Source: Polytrichum commune (taxonomy: Eukaryota; Streptophyta; Polytrichopsida; Polytrichales; Polytrichaceae). From it: DNA of 60,000 nucleotides. The notes beneath the pieces were generated by a model, which did not search any database, was not told where the DNA came from, and worked only from the letters and a program-made list of their open reading frames with translations. Every line of letters begins with the position of its first letter. Positions within the stretch are counted from its first letter, which is position 1. The stretch spans positions 48,572,758 through 48,632,757 of the forward strand of contig OX485805.1 of NCBI GenBank assembly GCA_950295325.1. Direction: 5' to 3'. Below, in pieces: positions 1-9,500 of this stretch. The translations under genes were made by a program, and so were the position numbers.

Positions 1-156
1 TTGGACTTACGGGAGGGGAGAGATGCAACTCAAATTCCATTCAAGAACACTATGTTTAAAGTTGAGATCAACCTATTGCAATCAAGTTGAGCCAAGTTCC
101 ACAAAGGTGAAGCTAGTCGTGCAACCTGCAATCATAATTTCACAAGAGAGAAACGG

Positions 157-831
157 CAGTTAGTTTATGGCCAATCCGGATGAGTTTGAGAAAGGACAAG
201 TTGAAGTTGGAGAGTGCATGAAAATTACCTGGCACCGGAGAGAACTGGCAGTTAGTTGCAGATGATCCGGTTGAGTTTGAGAAAGTATTGGTTGAAGTTG
301 GACTGCAACCAAATAACCTGTGATCACAAAGAGAACCCACAGTTAATTTATGGCAAAGAGAACCGGCAGAGAGAACTGGAGCTAACTATGCTGCTCTAGC
401 TAACTATGTTGCTCTAGCAAAAAACCAAAACCAAGCATATTCTGAAGTTAGTTACAAATGTTATAGAATCTAGTTACAGAATCTTGATGGAAAACCAGTT
501 GTTAGTTACAAATGAACTGGTTGAGTGCGAGAAATAACAATTGAAGTTCAAGACTGCTGGAAAGTTACTGATCATTTTAGAGGAAGTTAATAGAATATTA
601 TACCCCAATTTAATAAAAGAAAACCCGTAGGATGTCAACATGTAACCGGTCAGAATTGCAAACACTAGGATCTTAACCAGTTATTATGTCCAAAACCAAG
701 CAGATTCTGAAGTTAGTTACAAATGTTACAGAATCTAGTTACAGAATCTAGATGGAGTACCAACAGTTAGTTACGAATGAACCGGTTGAGTGTGACCCAT
801 AACCGGTTGAAGTTCAAGACTGCTTGAAAGT
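157..831. repeat. Four degenerate ~60-bp repeats
   Basis: A motif of about 60 bp beginning CAGTTAGTT, followed by a GGTTGAGT-like stretch and then TTGAAGTT, recurs at about 157, 249, 495 and 774. The last two copies lie inside the 265-bp tandem repeat. A shorter doublet (GCTCTAGCTAACTATG-like) sits at about 390-420. No coding potential is recognised. It may be subterminal DNA of a mobile element lying partly outside the window. Confidence 0.6.
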
Positions 832-955
832 TACTGATCATTTTAGAGGAAGTTAATAAAATATTATACCCCAATTTAATAAAAGGAAACCTGCAGGATG
901 TCAACATGTAACCGGTTAGATTTGCAAACACTAGGATCTCAACCAGTTATTCTAC
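426..955. repeat. Two-copy tandem repeat, 265-bp period
   Basis: The sequence around CCAAGCA...TTCTGAAGTTAGTTACAAATG at 431 recurs at 696 with an offset of 265 bp. Similarity continues through the CCCCAATTTAATAAAAG stretch and the following CAACATGTAACCGGT. The copies differ by scattered substitutions, so the duplication is not recent. Confidence 0.8.
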
Positions 956-2063
956 CCAAAAATCTCCCTGATCACTGCTCAGAAGGACGAAATGCTCGGA
1001 AATTAAATACACAAATTTCACTTACTTGTATAGAAGACTCCTGTTCCTCCTTACTATCCAGGTGAGGAAGCTAACCTTCAACCTCTCTGCAAAAAAGAAA
1101 ATGAGCGAGTAGGACAACATGATGAGCACCAACAATCATGGAGATAGCTCTATTTCAACTACCTAGTTGCCCAATGTACAAGTGCAACCTCTCTCCCTTC
1201 CCATCATCAATCAAAATGTAGAGAGAATCCTCACCTTGGGAAGAACAATCCTTCCGAGTTCTCCTACGAACCTCAAGGGATCCACCCAAAACCAATGCAC
1301 ACACGAAACAATAACAATACCTTCAAAACCCTTGCTTAAGAAAGAAAATGAGAGAATAGAGGTGGGATGTGTGGTGAGAGTGGATAAGAAGTTGGATAAG
1401 AAATCGAGGGTTTAGGAGAGATTGTGGAGGGAGGGAGATTGAGGGAGAGAGGCTCCCCATGTAGTTTCTTGGGAAGCGTCCTTGGGAACGTCTTCTTGGG
1501 AACAAAGGCTAAAATAGGTAACTCTCTAAGTTGAATACTAGTCTAAATTTAAAATTTTCTTTTCATTAATTGCTTGCACTTTGTGTAAGACACTAAATTT
1601 GTGCATTTTACCTTTACTTAGCCTAGTCTTTACTTACACTTTCCAGTCATTTTATCACTTTTAGGACATTTACCTTATACTCGCTCGCGGATCCAAAGGG
1701 TACCTCTGTAGCATTGCTACTTAATGTTATGAACCTCATCTGGGGTTGTAACATTTTTAGTATCATATAATGTGGATTTAACAACCATTTTAATATGTTT
1801 TTTAGATTTATAATGAAACTCAAGCTGTGCTTGAGATTTCATTATTCTATCACATATATCACACTTATATTCCATAGTAAGTCAACTATTAAGGTATCAG
1901 TTTGATTTTTCTATAAATGTATAAAACAAATAAATATGAAATAAATAAAACAAATAAAACAAATGTAGAAATATAACAAGTTGAATAGAAAAACTCCTTT
2001 ATATAGCATCAATAATCCTTCGAATCAAGTAAAGTAAAATTAAAAAAGTAAAAAATTATTTAC
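956..2063. other. Non-genic AT-rich DNA
   Basis: No recognisable gene. A short open frame (1167-1415, plus, about 82 codons) has no familiar motif and low-complexity composition, so I do not call it a gene. The stretch from about 1530 is strongly AT-rich. Confidence 0.5.
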
Positions 2064-2148
2064 CGGACTTTTACATTTATCGGACTTTTACATTTATCGG
2101 ACTTTTACATTTATCGGACTTTTACATTTATCGGACTTTTATATTTAT
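2064..2148. repeat. 17-bp minisatellite, five copies
   Basis: The unit CGGACTTTTACATTTAT is repeated head to tail at 2064, 2081, 2098, 2115 and 2132. The last unit has one change (TATATTTAT). Confidence 0.95.
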
Positions 2149-2453
2149 CACAATATGTATTTTTATGTCCTTAATGATCTGCTCTTGGTTGAGCTGAACA
2201 GGAAAGTCACGATCTATGCACTCAAGTCCAAGAGTGTTTCATCACCTGTTTTGGAATCATCAAGCCCTCCCTCTTTCATTTTCTTGGTAATTTTTTCTCG
2301 CTCAATTGAGTCACCATTAAATAGAGTAGAGAAAATACCGAATCAACAGAACCAAATCAACAACCCCAAATTGATTACTGACTGAGTCAACTTGACCTAA
2401 TCAACAACCGCAATCAACAATTTTCAGTTGAATTTCTGTTGGTTTGGTTACAA

Positions 2454-2467
2454 AAATTCTAGTAGTG
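2454..2467 (+). mobile_element. CACTA-type right terminus of another element
   Basis: The sequence AAATTCTAGTAGTG is the reverse complement of a CACTACTAG-type CACTA terminus. It is in the same orientation as the right end at 23976, so on this reading its element would lie to the left. TAGTCA-rich subterminal DNA of the larger CACTA element starts immediately to its right. This suggests that a second CACTA element abuts or truncates the left end of the first. Confidence 0.4.
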
Positions 2468-2469
2468 TA

Positions 2470-2565
2470 TGTAAGCAAGTATGACTAAATGTAGTCAGAC
2501 TTGGGACTGCATGACTCAATGTAGTCAGATTTAGTAACTACGTGACTAATAGTAGTCCACGTAAT
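2470..2565. repeat. TAGTCA-type subterminal motifs, left side
   Basis: Clustered TGACTA, TAGTCA and TAGTCC hexamers in both orientations (for example ATGACTAAATGTAGTCAG and its near-repeat ATGACTCAATGTAGTCAG). The same motif recurs at 19190-19400, 21050-21230, 22190-22300 and 23735-23960. CACTA transposases typically bind short subterminal motifs of this kind. Confidence 0.6.
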
Positions 2566-2710
2566 ATGAATGGCTATATCCACAACATTTCACTGAATTG
2601 AATTTACTCTTGGCTGTTGCTCCCTAAAATGGAATGTATTGTAGCAGCTTATTCCTAAAGGTCAATGTATTGTTGCATGTTCTTAAAAAAATTGTGGTTA
2701 TGTTGTCTAG

Positions 2711-2983
2711 GTGGACTGCATTTTAGCCGATGGATCCGACATCACGGGAGGAACTTTTGCAATTGCAACTGTGGGACATCGAAGAGAACGAAGCAGACCG
2801 GCAAGGTCTAACAAGTTACCCTGCCCATGTAAGAAATGCATGGGTGCAAGAATATTGGATCGGAAAACCATCCGCAAACATCTACGAAAGTACAAGCGAG
2901 ATCCAAAATTTAAAAGATCAATCCTGGTATGCTATCGTTACTATTTTTATGATATGTTGGATGTGAATAATATGGGGAACTAA
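2711..2983 (+). CDS. CACTA transposase N-terminal exon (CPCKKC domain)
   Basis: The frame contains NKLPCPCKKCMG followed by RKTIRKHLRKYKRDPKF. This matches the pattern of the transposase-associated domain that precedes Tnp2 in plant CACTA proteins: a CPCxxC motif, then a basic R/K-T-x-x-x-HL helix. The exon probably begins at an AG acceptor near 2710, because no convincing ATG context is seen. Its normal partner, Tnp2, now lies 16.5 kb downstream because of the nested insertion. A competing open frame starting at ATG 2730 overlaps it, and I cannot exclude that frame. The family assignment is from motif memory. Confidence 0.55.
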   Translation: MDCILADGSDITGGTFAIATVGHRRERSRPARSNKLPCPCKKCMGARILDRKTIRKHLRKYKRDPKFKRSILVCYRYYFYDMLDVNNMGN

Positions 2984-3019
2984 TGCAACTGCCTTACTTT
3001 GTTGGAATGAAACGTGTAG

Positions 3020-3318
3020 GAAACACAAAGACCTATTCTACTGGCCGCAGCAGCTACTGCATTAAAGTCAGTAATTTCAGCTACTCTACCGCTTCGAAAG
3101 AGCGGAGAAAGTAGTCCGGTTCCCAATCAGCAAGTGTCCGTGGATACTGTCCACACAGATAGCTACCATGGGTAGTGGCGCATAGGCCCCATCCCCAAAC
3201 TCAAACCCTTCACATTTGGGGATAGAAAGTGGGAGGTTAGGGTGTCCACACATCCCGACATGGGATGGGGCCTATATGCCATGGAAGCAGCCAAAGCCGG
3301 CAATGAGTTACTGCCATT
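3020..3318 (+). pseudogene. SET-domain ORF, N-terminal half (split by insertion)
   Basis: Read in frame from an AG acceptor at 3018-3019, this segment encodes a linker and then the start of a SET domain. Key residues are EVRVSTHPDMGWGLYAME, which fits the GxGLxA motif with its preceding strand, then AAKAGNELLP. There is one in-frame TAG at 3173-3175. The reading frame stops at codon position CCA TT (3314-3318), exactly where the 15.5-kb element begins. The frame resumes without loss at 18852. SET domains are protein lysine methyltransferases. Whether this one was ever catalytic is unknown. Confidence 0.75.
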
Positions 3319-3346
3319 AACACTATATTCGTTAAATTGAGACTTT
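3319..3346 (+). repeat. Left terminal inverted repeat, 28 bp
   Basis: It begins AACACTATATTCGTTAAATT and continues GAGACTTT. It is identical to the reverse complement of 18820-18847. The target duplication CATT precedes it at 3315-3318. Confidence 0.95.
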
Positions 3347-3463
3347 TTGGGCATTTTGAGACATTCACATAAATAAGAACAAGGATAAATGGAACACATA
3401 TTGGAGAAAGTTGTAAGATGCGAACACTTTGAAGCAGGTGTTTAGACCAAGAACCCCATAAAT

Positions 3464-3760
3464 AACTCATATTTGTGATGGTTTAGGGTGGGCAATCCAA
3501 ATCTTAGACCACATTTAAGGGGAAACCTTAAAACATTCATATTATTGCACACAAAATATTAGAGCTTGTATGAATATGGTTTAGGTAGGGCAATCCAAAC
3601 CATAGATCTTATTGAAGGGTTAATATGTTAACCAATATAATATTGCATACAAAATATTCCAAACTCATATTTGTGATGGTTTAGGTAGGGCAATCCAAAC
3701 CTTAGACCATATGGAAGGGGAAATCATGTCTAACTTGTATTATTGCAAAAAAAAACATAC
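3464..3760. repeat. Three ~97-bp subterminal repeats
   Basis: Each unit holds ATATGGTTTAGGTAGGGCAA or a close variant, followed by TCCAAACC..TAGA and a TATTATTGCA...AAAATATT tail. Copies start near 3464, 3561 and 3659. They lie just inside the left TIR, a typical place for transposase-binding subterminal repeats. Confidence 0.75.
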
Positions 3761-3903
3761 AAAGTGTGGCATGTAAAATGCATATCATGCTAACACCACA
3801 CATGCATTGGATAGTGCGACCCAAAATGTTCTTGCCTATGGCCCAAAACCCTACGCCTACTATGGCCTATCTAGCCTCGGATACTACCTCTTTTTCTTTT
3901 GCT

Positions 3904-4693
3904 TCATTTTCTTTTGCTTTTTTTTTCTTTTGCCTCTTTTTCTTTTGCCTCTTTTTCTTTTGCTGCAGCTTCTTTTGCTCGCATTGCTTCAACATTCCTG
4001 AAAATCTCCGCCCCGCGACTATAGCCATTCTTGGGGTGAACGCCATCAATAACACATTTTGTATTCCGTCGGCCGCCCGAATTATACGACGAAGAATTCG
4101 AATACGATGAAGTGGACTGTCTTGCATTTCTGGTCATGGAGTAGAAACGCTCCAACTCGATGGACGCACTAGACCGCATAGGTTTACGGGTGGGAGCAAC
4201 CTGCAACGCGTCAACGCAAGAACACATGTGTTAGTTTAGGGAGGAAGACCCAAACGTGTCACACGTTCATTTTTTAAGTGCAAAATGATTGTAATGCGCG
4301 GATAACCATGTTTTTTGGGGGGGTTGGGGGGGGGTTCACCTTGTCACCGGGGGCGTTCCCGTCGGAGTTGGCGAGGAGGGGCAAGGCATCCCGCAAAGGA
4401 ATAGGAAGGGTTCCACTCTTCGTAGGCCGAGCGTCCATCCGCAGCCGCCGTTGAGGTGTACTACTGCCGCCGGGCCGAGAGGGGGATGTCCGGACGCATT
4501 TGCGATTTATGCCTTTGAGCGGTGACGGGGACGCAGATCGCCGGAAGATTTGCTTGGGTGGGGGGCTATCGACGACGCCGGCGTCAAGAGGCTCCTTGGA
4601 GTAGTCGATGGTTGACGCGGCGTCGTAAACGGTCTCGTAGAAGAAGCTCCCCAAGTCTGACTCGCTGACGACGTCAATCGAGGGCTCCAAACG
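3904..4693 (-). CDS. Lys/Glu-rich protein of the 15.5-kb element
   Basis: Two exons fit in phase 0: 4693-4340 (acceptor CCAG, donor AAG/GTGAAC) and 4200-3904 (acceptor GCAG), with the stop at 3904. The 5' exon carrying the start codon is not identified. The first exon is acidic then Ser/Pro/Arg-rich (contains SESDLGSFFYETVYDAAS). The second contains ERFYSMTRNARQ, a Ser/Asn/Tyr-rich stretch, NGYSRGAEIFRNVEAMRAKE, and ends in repeated AKEKE blocks. The tail looks like a charged single helix or coiled coil with nuclear-localisation-like basic residues. I recognise no family. It is transcribed in the same direction as the phosphatase-like and methylase-like genes. It could be a DNA-binding or structural accessory factor, but that is only inference. 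Confidence 0.55.
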
Positions 4694-4836
4694 CTGGAGC
4701 CAAAATTGGAACAAAACAAAACCCAAGGAAAAGGGGGGAGATAGAGCGCGTGAAAATCAAGATACATATGAAGCGTAAATTACACAAAATGGGCAGGCGC
4801 ATATACACACACGCACATACAAACACACGTATTGTC

Positions 4837-5682
4837 TCAAATGAGCTTGTTAAATTTCGCGTGAGATAACAACTCTCTGTACAAATGGTCTCGTGGATCC
4901 AAGTATCTATCGCCTATGGGATTATTCCTAACAAAATTGTTTACGGGAAGTCCGCTTCCCCAGAGCGCCTGGAGGTATTTACTAAGGTCTAACAAAAATT
5001 GGTCCCGGACCTTCTCGACCGTCCACGTAGGGCACACTATGAAGTTGGCCGTCGGGTTCAACATGTTCTTTGCGGCGCTGTCGTCCACCATGAGCGTGTT
5101 CTCGCGGGTGGGGCGGACGTCGTAGGGGACGCCTATCAAGGACGGTCGCTGGTCCCAAAAAATGGGCTTCAAGACCTTGAGGTATTGGGGGGAAGCGGGG
5201 TTGTTTGGTTTTTTGACGACTTTGCCGTCCTGTGTGTACAATATTCTACAGGCTTCCTGTGCTAGGACCATGCAGGGGGGCTCGATGCCCTTGAAGATGA
5301 ACTCCACGACCGCATTGGTGTTCTCGGCCGTCATGGAGCTCCACACGACCACCCACCATCGTTGTTGGGCGATCTGGAGGAAGGTCCGAAGCCACGGGCG
5401 GAGGTGAACTAGCTTGTTCTTTATGAACGTGGGCGGCCCGTCGTAATTAGCGTCCTCGGGCTTGCAAAAGGGCACTGTGGGGGCCCTAGGGCAATGAACG
5501 CACTGCACGAGGACACCGTTCAGGTCTAACACCAGGAATCGTTTCTTCGGCAGCGGGGGCGGGGCGGGTAAAACCGGGGGGGCCGCCGTGCTGCCCTTTG
5601 CGCTCCTTGGAGAAGAGCGTCGGGGAGCCGCTACGCTATGCTCCGAGCCCTGCGGATACGATCGAGAGAAAACGGTGGGCGA
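4837..5682 (-). CDS. FCP1/NIF-type HAD phosphatase-like protein
   Basis: A single large exon runs from an inferred AG acceptor at 5684-5683 to a stop at 4837. No ATG is in frame at its start, so a 5' exon is missing. After a Pro-rich leader come KKRFLVLDLNGVLVQC (HAD motif I), VVVWSSMTAENTNAVVEFIF (motif II region) and LMVDDSAAKNMLNPTANFIV (motif IV, DDS). This order and spacing match the FCP1-homology (NIF) fold of Ser/Thr phosphatases. The second catalytic Asp of DxDx is Asn here (DLN), as I recall for several plant NIF-type proteins, so catalysis is uncertain. The length after the leader, about 230 residues, fits the family. It lies between the Lys/Glu-rich gene and the methylase-like gene, all co-directional, so it is probably cargo acting on transcription or chromatin. 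That role is inferred. Confidence 0.7.
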   Translation of the reverse strand, partial: SPTVFSRSYPQGSEHSVAAPRRSSPRSAKGSTAAPPVLPAPPPLPKKRFLVLDLNGVLVQCVHCPRAPTVPFCKPEDANYDGPPTFIKNKLVHLRPWLRTFLQIAQQRWWVVVWSSMTAENTNAVVEFIFKGIEPPCMVLAQEACRILYTQDGKVVKKPNNPASPQYLKVLKPIFWDQRPSLIGVPYDVRPTRENTLMVDDSAAKNMLNPTANFIVCPTWTVEKVRDQFLLDLSKYLQALWGSGLPVNNFVRNNPIGDRYLDPRDHLYRELLSHAKFNKLI

Positions 5683-6118
5683 CTTATGTCATGCTATGTC
5701 CAAACGAAGCATTAAGGAAACGAGTGTTCTTGGTGCAAACACAAAACCAATTGATTCATTTTGGAGGGGGTGCAACAAGGGATACAAGAGAGACAAGAGC
5801 ATACAAAATACATTCAAACACAATATACAAGTATATAGGAGTCAAAAATGGTGATTGTATTGTATACAATGCTCTATGTACATTTTGATTGGGGGGAGCC
5901 GCGTTGAACGATGCGTTCAAACTAGCCTACTTCTAAATCTAGGAAAATTTGAAGAGACGGGCCGCCGTGATGAAGACTTCGTCGCAAGCCGGGGTAGGTG
6001 GACGAACGAATGGTCGGGGGGATGTGGCGAAGGGCGCGAGTGCCGGGGGGGCGACGTGTGTGTGAGTTTAGGGTAGCTAGGGGACACGACCAAGGCAAGA
6101 AGACAAAGACCCATGGAG
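5683..6118. other. Spacer between methylase-like and phosphatase-like genes
   Basis: It should contain the promoter and first exon of the phosphatase-like gene on the minus strand. Short GC-rich open frames exist at 5917-6137, but none has a recognisable motif or a clear splice link. No palindrome copy is present until 6119. Confidence 0.4.
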
Positions 6119-6511
6119 TTTGGGTCGACCGACCCAAACTGAGTGGGGTCAGTGCATTACCTCGCCTTGGTCGTGCCTTGACGACGTTGATGCCGGCATC
6201 GCCTGCGCTGCCCCACCTCTGTCACCGCCGCCTCCGACGACGACGTCAGCCGCAACCTGCTCCTGCAAAGGCTGACTGTCAGGCCTTTGTCCCAACCCAA
6301 CCTCCGCATGCGCATCATGCATTGGTTCATCGACTGGGTTAGGAGTAGAGGTATCACCAGGCCCTTGCGGGCCTTCAACGTCTAACATGCCCTCGTCCAC
6401 CGGGGTCTGGTCGGGGACGGGGTTTGGGTCGGCCGACCCAAACCCTGCTGCTTGGCAAGCGTCGCTCTGGGACGCTGCAACGTCGGCACTGTTTGGGTCG
6501 GACGACCCAAA
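6119..6511. repeat. Palindrome cluster 1 (3 copies, two in coding exon)
   Basis: Perfect TTTGGGTCG-NN-CGACCCAAA copies lie at 6119-6138 (centre AC), 6423-6442 (GC) and 6492-6511 (GA). The first is 10 bp past the stop codon of the ParB/methylase-like gene. The other two are inside its last exon and are translated as FGSADPN and FGSSDPN. Degenerate half-copies encoding DDPH and DDPN lie near 6520 and 6615. Confidence 0.95.
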
Positions 6512-9500
6512 CATGTGGGGGTCGTCCCGCTGGTGGTGTGGGGGCGAGAGGATGGGAGGCCGGAGCGGCGGGGGCGCCAACGAGCTGGACGCTCCGGGGA
6601 CGCGCCAAAGGTTGGGGTCGTCCACCTGCTGGACGGGCGCGTAAGGACGGGCGTGCGGCTGCAGCAACTGTGCGAAGCTGAAGGAATGCTGCAGCGTGGG
6701 CCGCGGGGCGATATCCTGTGGCGGGAAGCCTGCGGGCAAGTGCGGGAATGAACTCGGGGGAGCCATCACCAATCCCTGCGCCAGCATGCCCTGGATCACT
6801 TGCGTGATGAGCTCCGCTTGGGACGGAGTTTGGGCCATCGCCCTTTGCCGCTCCTGCTCCAACAGGAGAGCCCTCAACTCCGCCACTTCGTTGCGGACCG
6901 AGGGTTCCTCGGCGGCAGCCCTCTGCAGTCGCACACGCTGCTCCTCGTCTCGGAGCATTTTTGCATTCGCCTCCTCCACGGTGAGGACCTCCGGTTTCAC
7001 CCTCACATTCCCGGTGAACGCTCTGGGGGAGGCAGGATCCGACCTCAGCCTCTTGGCGAGTTCCATGTTGTCCTCGTCCTCTGAGCTTATTGCGATTGTC
7101 TCCTCCACCGCATAGTCCCCGTACAGCTTCTTCCCCTTCATCCTTCTCCGCTCCCTGAAGGTGGCCGTCGCGTCCCTCGAGTACATGTCCTTCACGTTGT
7201 CCACCGTCAACGCGGGCACCAGCCTGCTTTGCGGCGTGGCAGCCCGCATGGCCTTCTTCCGCTGAGGGGCCTTGGATTCTTGAGTGAATCCTGTTGCCCC
7301 TTCCTCCACCTCCCCCTCCACTTTCTCTGCTTCCTCCTCCTCCTCCTCCCCCCCCCTCCTCCCCAACCTCGCCACCTGCTCCCATCGACGGATTGCCCGG
7401 ATGCAACCCGATGAGCGGCTCTGGCAATTGAACGGGGGCACGCATGGCGAATTCACCCGGGTTGATTCGCCTCGCCATATCCAAAGGATTCTCGCCCCCC
7501 TCGACTATCTCTTCAACGTAGGATCCGGGTATCCAGTCAAGGATGTCCATTTTCTTGGCCAGTGCCTTCTGGGTCCTGTAAAATTGAACATCGGCATCCT
7601 CCACATAGGAGTAGATGTTCAACCCAGACATCTGCACAATCCAAATCAATAGTATTAGTATAAACTAATGAAGAGTAAGGAAAAATGACATCCAAAATAA
7701 AATAAGAATAGTTAGTTTGGGTCGAGCGACCCAAATTAGGGCATGCACAGTTTGGGTCGAGCGACCCAAACTATGGGCATACCCAGTTTGGGTCGCTCGA
7801 CCCAAACTAGGGGCATACCCAGTTTGGGTCGCTCGACCCAAACTAGGGGCATACCCAGTTTGGGTCGCTCGACCCAAACTAGGGGCAAACATAGTTTGGA
7901 TCGCTCGACCCAAACCGTCCGTATAGGGCTTTCAGGGTTCTTTGCTTACCATTGCTGCAAAAATCGGTTTGGATCCCCCGAAAACGTTGAAGATGCAGTC
8001 CCCTCTCTTGGTGAGGGTCCTCATCATCCGCAGGTAGAACTCCATGCGCAGCTCATCCGCGGGGTAGTTGGCGTACTTCGCCTCGTCATACAAGCTCCTG
8101 CTGGTACCCAACCCTTCTTGGACTTGGAAGAGCTTTTCCATCCTGGCTATAGGATGGTTGGGCACCTTAAGTAGATCAGCTTTGTACACGAAGTACAAGC
8201 ACAACACGTTGACGATCTTCGTCTTTTTGTCTTTCAACGTGCTGTACGCCCCCTCCGCCGGTGCAGCAAAGTAGTGAGATTTCGAGACGGCATACTCCGG
8301 CTGCAATTTGCGCACGATCTCGTAAACCTGCTCTGCCCTCCTGTCCTCGACAATCCAGAGCCAGACGTCGACCTCCCTGAATTTGGGGCTGGCGTAGTCC
8401 ACGAACTTCGACAAGAAAGCATCGTAAAAAGGGGTGCTCATAGTCCCCTCGAATGAGGCTCCAGGGATATTCCTGAAGTCTATCATTCCGAAGGGGAAGC
8501 GGTCCCCGGCTTTAGTCCTGATCGCCTTCCTGGACTCAGAGCCCGGCCAACCTTGGATCCTGAGAGGCTCGACGGTGACCATGTTGAATTGCGCATCGCC
8601 TTCGAAACTGATGATCTTCTTCTCCTTTATGAAGTTGGAGAAGGCCCGCGTTGAGTGTTCGGGAAGCACCCGGTTCCTCCCCCCCTTCACGAGCTTGGAT
8701 CTGAGGAAGTCGTCTCCCGCCTCCCTCATGAGTGCCGCCATGGACGCACTGGTGAACTTATATTCGGCTTTGAAGGCCCTCCAGTGCGCCTCGTTGACCT
8801 CTCCGTCCACGATGAGTTTCTTCTCGGGCACCAGCTTGTGCAGCTCTTGGACGATGGTCGTCTTCTTCTTCCTGTTCTCCGTCCATTCCTTCATGGTGTA
8901 GCATGAAGGGACGAAGATCTTGGGTTTGGTGAAGACGATCTTGGGGTGGACCCAGCATCTCTTCGCCGTCGTCTCCACGTGTAGGATGTGGGATGCCGCT
9001 TTTCCCATCTCTGTCTCGGAAAGACCTTGAAGCGCTCTGAAGAACTCCCTCACCAGAGGCTTCATTTGCTTGAAGCGCGTAGTCTGGTTGAAGAGCATGC
9101 CGGTGTCGGGGTCCATAAGGTCCCCCGTCTCGTGTTTTTCAAAAACACTCCTCCATTTTCCCCACACGGAGTCGGACGCGGTGATCAAATATATTTCTCC
9201 TCGCAACCCGTTATACTATTTTTGCTTGTGGCTAGCATTGTCTATCGAGGAGAATTTATTGATCATCTGATATTTGAAGTCCTGCACACGTAGCCAACAA
9301 TTCATGTTAGACAACATCTCATGGAATAACAAATGTAACAACAGTTTGGGTCGATCGACCCAAACTATAAACCTGGTAAAGACAACAAAGCCATGCAAGA
9401 GTTTGGGTCGAGCGACCCAAACTATGAATTTGTTGAAGACACTAAAACAATGAAAGAGTTTGGGTCGGTCGACCCAAACATACTCACCTCCCATTTGGGG

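Noticed and set aside
3766-4110. Plus-strand Phe/Cys-rich ORF
   Set aside because: It is the shadow of the Lys/Glu-rich AKEKE coding repeats on the minus strand.
6375-7649. A separate minus-strand gene overlapping the C-terminal part of the methylase-like gene
   Set aside because: Its first 80 codons continue exon 2 in phase, and after the nine-C run its frame turns to low-complexity Gly/Arg. It is better explained as the true exon plus a frame change into the 6149-7456 frame.
7716-7914. CRISPR-like array
   Set aside because: The spacers are identical rather than unique, the repeats are full palindromes, the genome is a plant's and no cas genes are present. It is a tandem repeat of palindromes.
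8434-8901. Plus-strand ORF of 155 codons
   Set aside because: Antisense shadow of exon 2 of the ParB/methylase-like gene. GC-rich codons make the opposite strand open.
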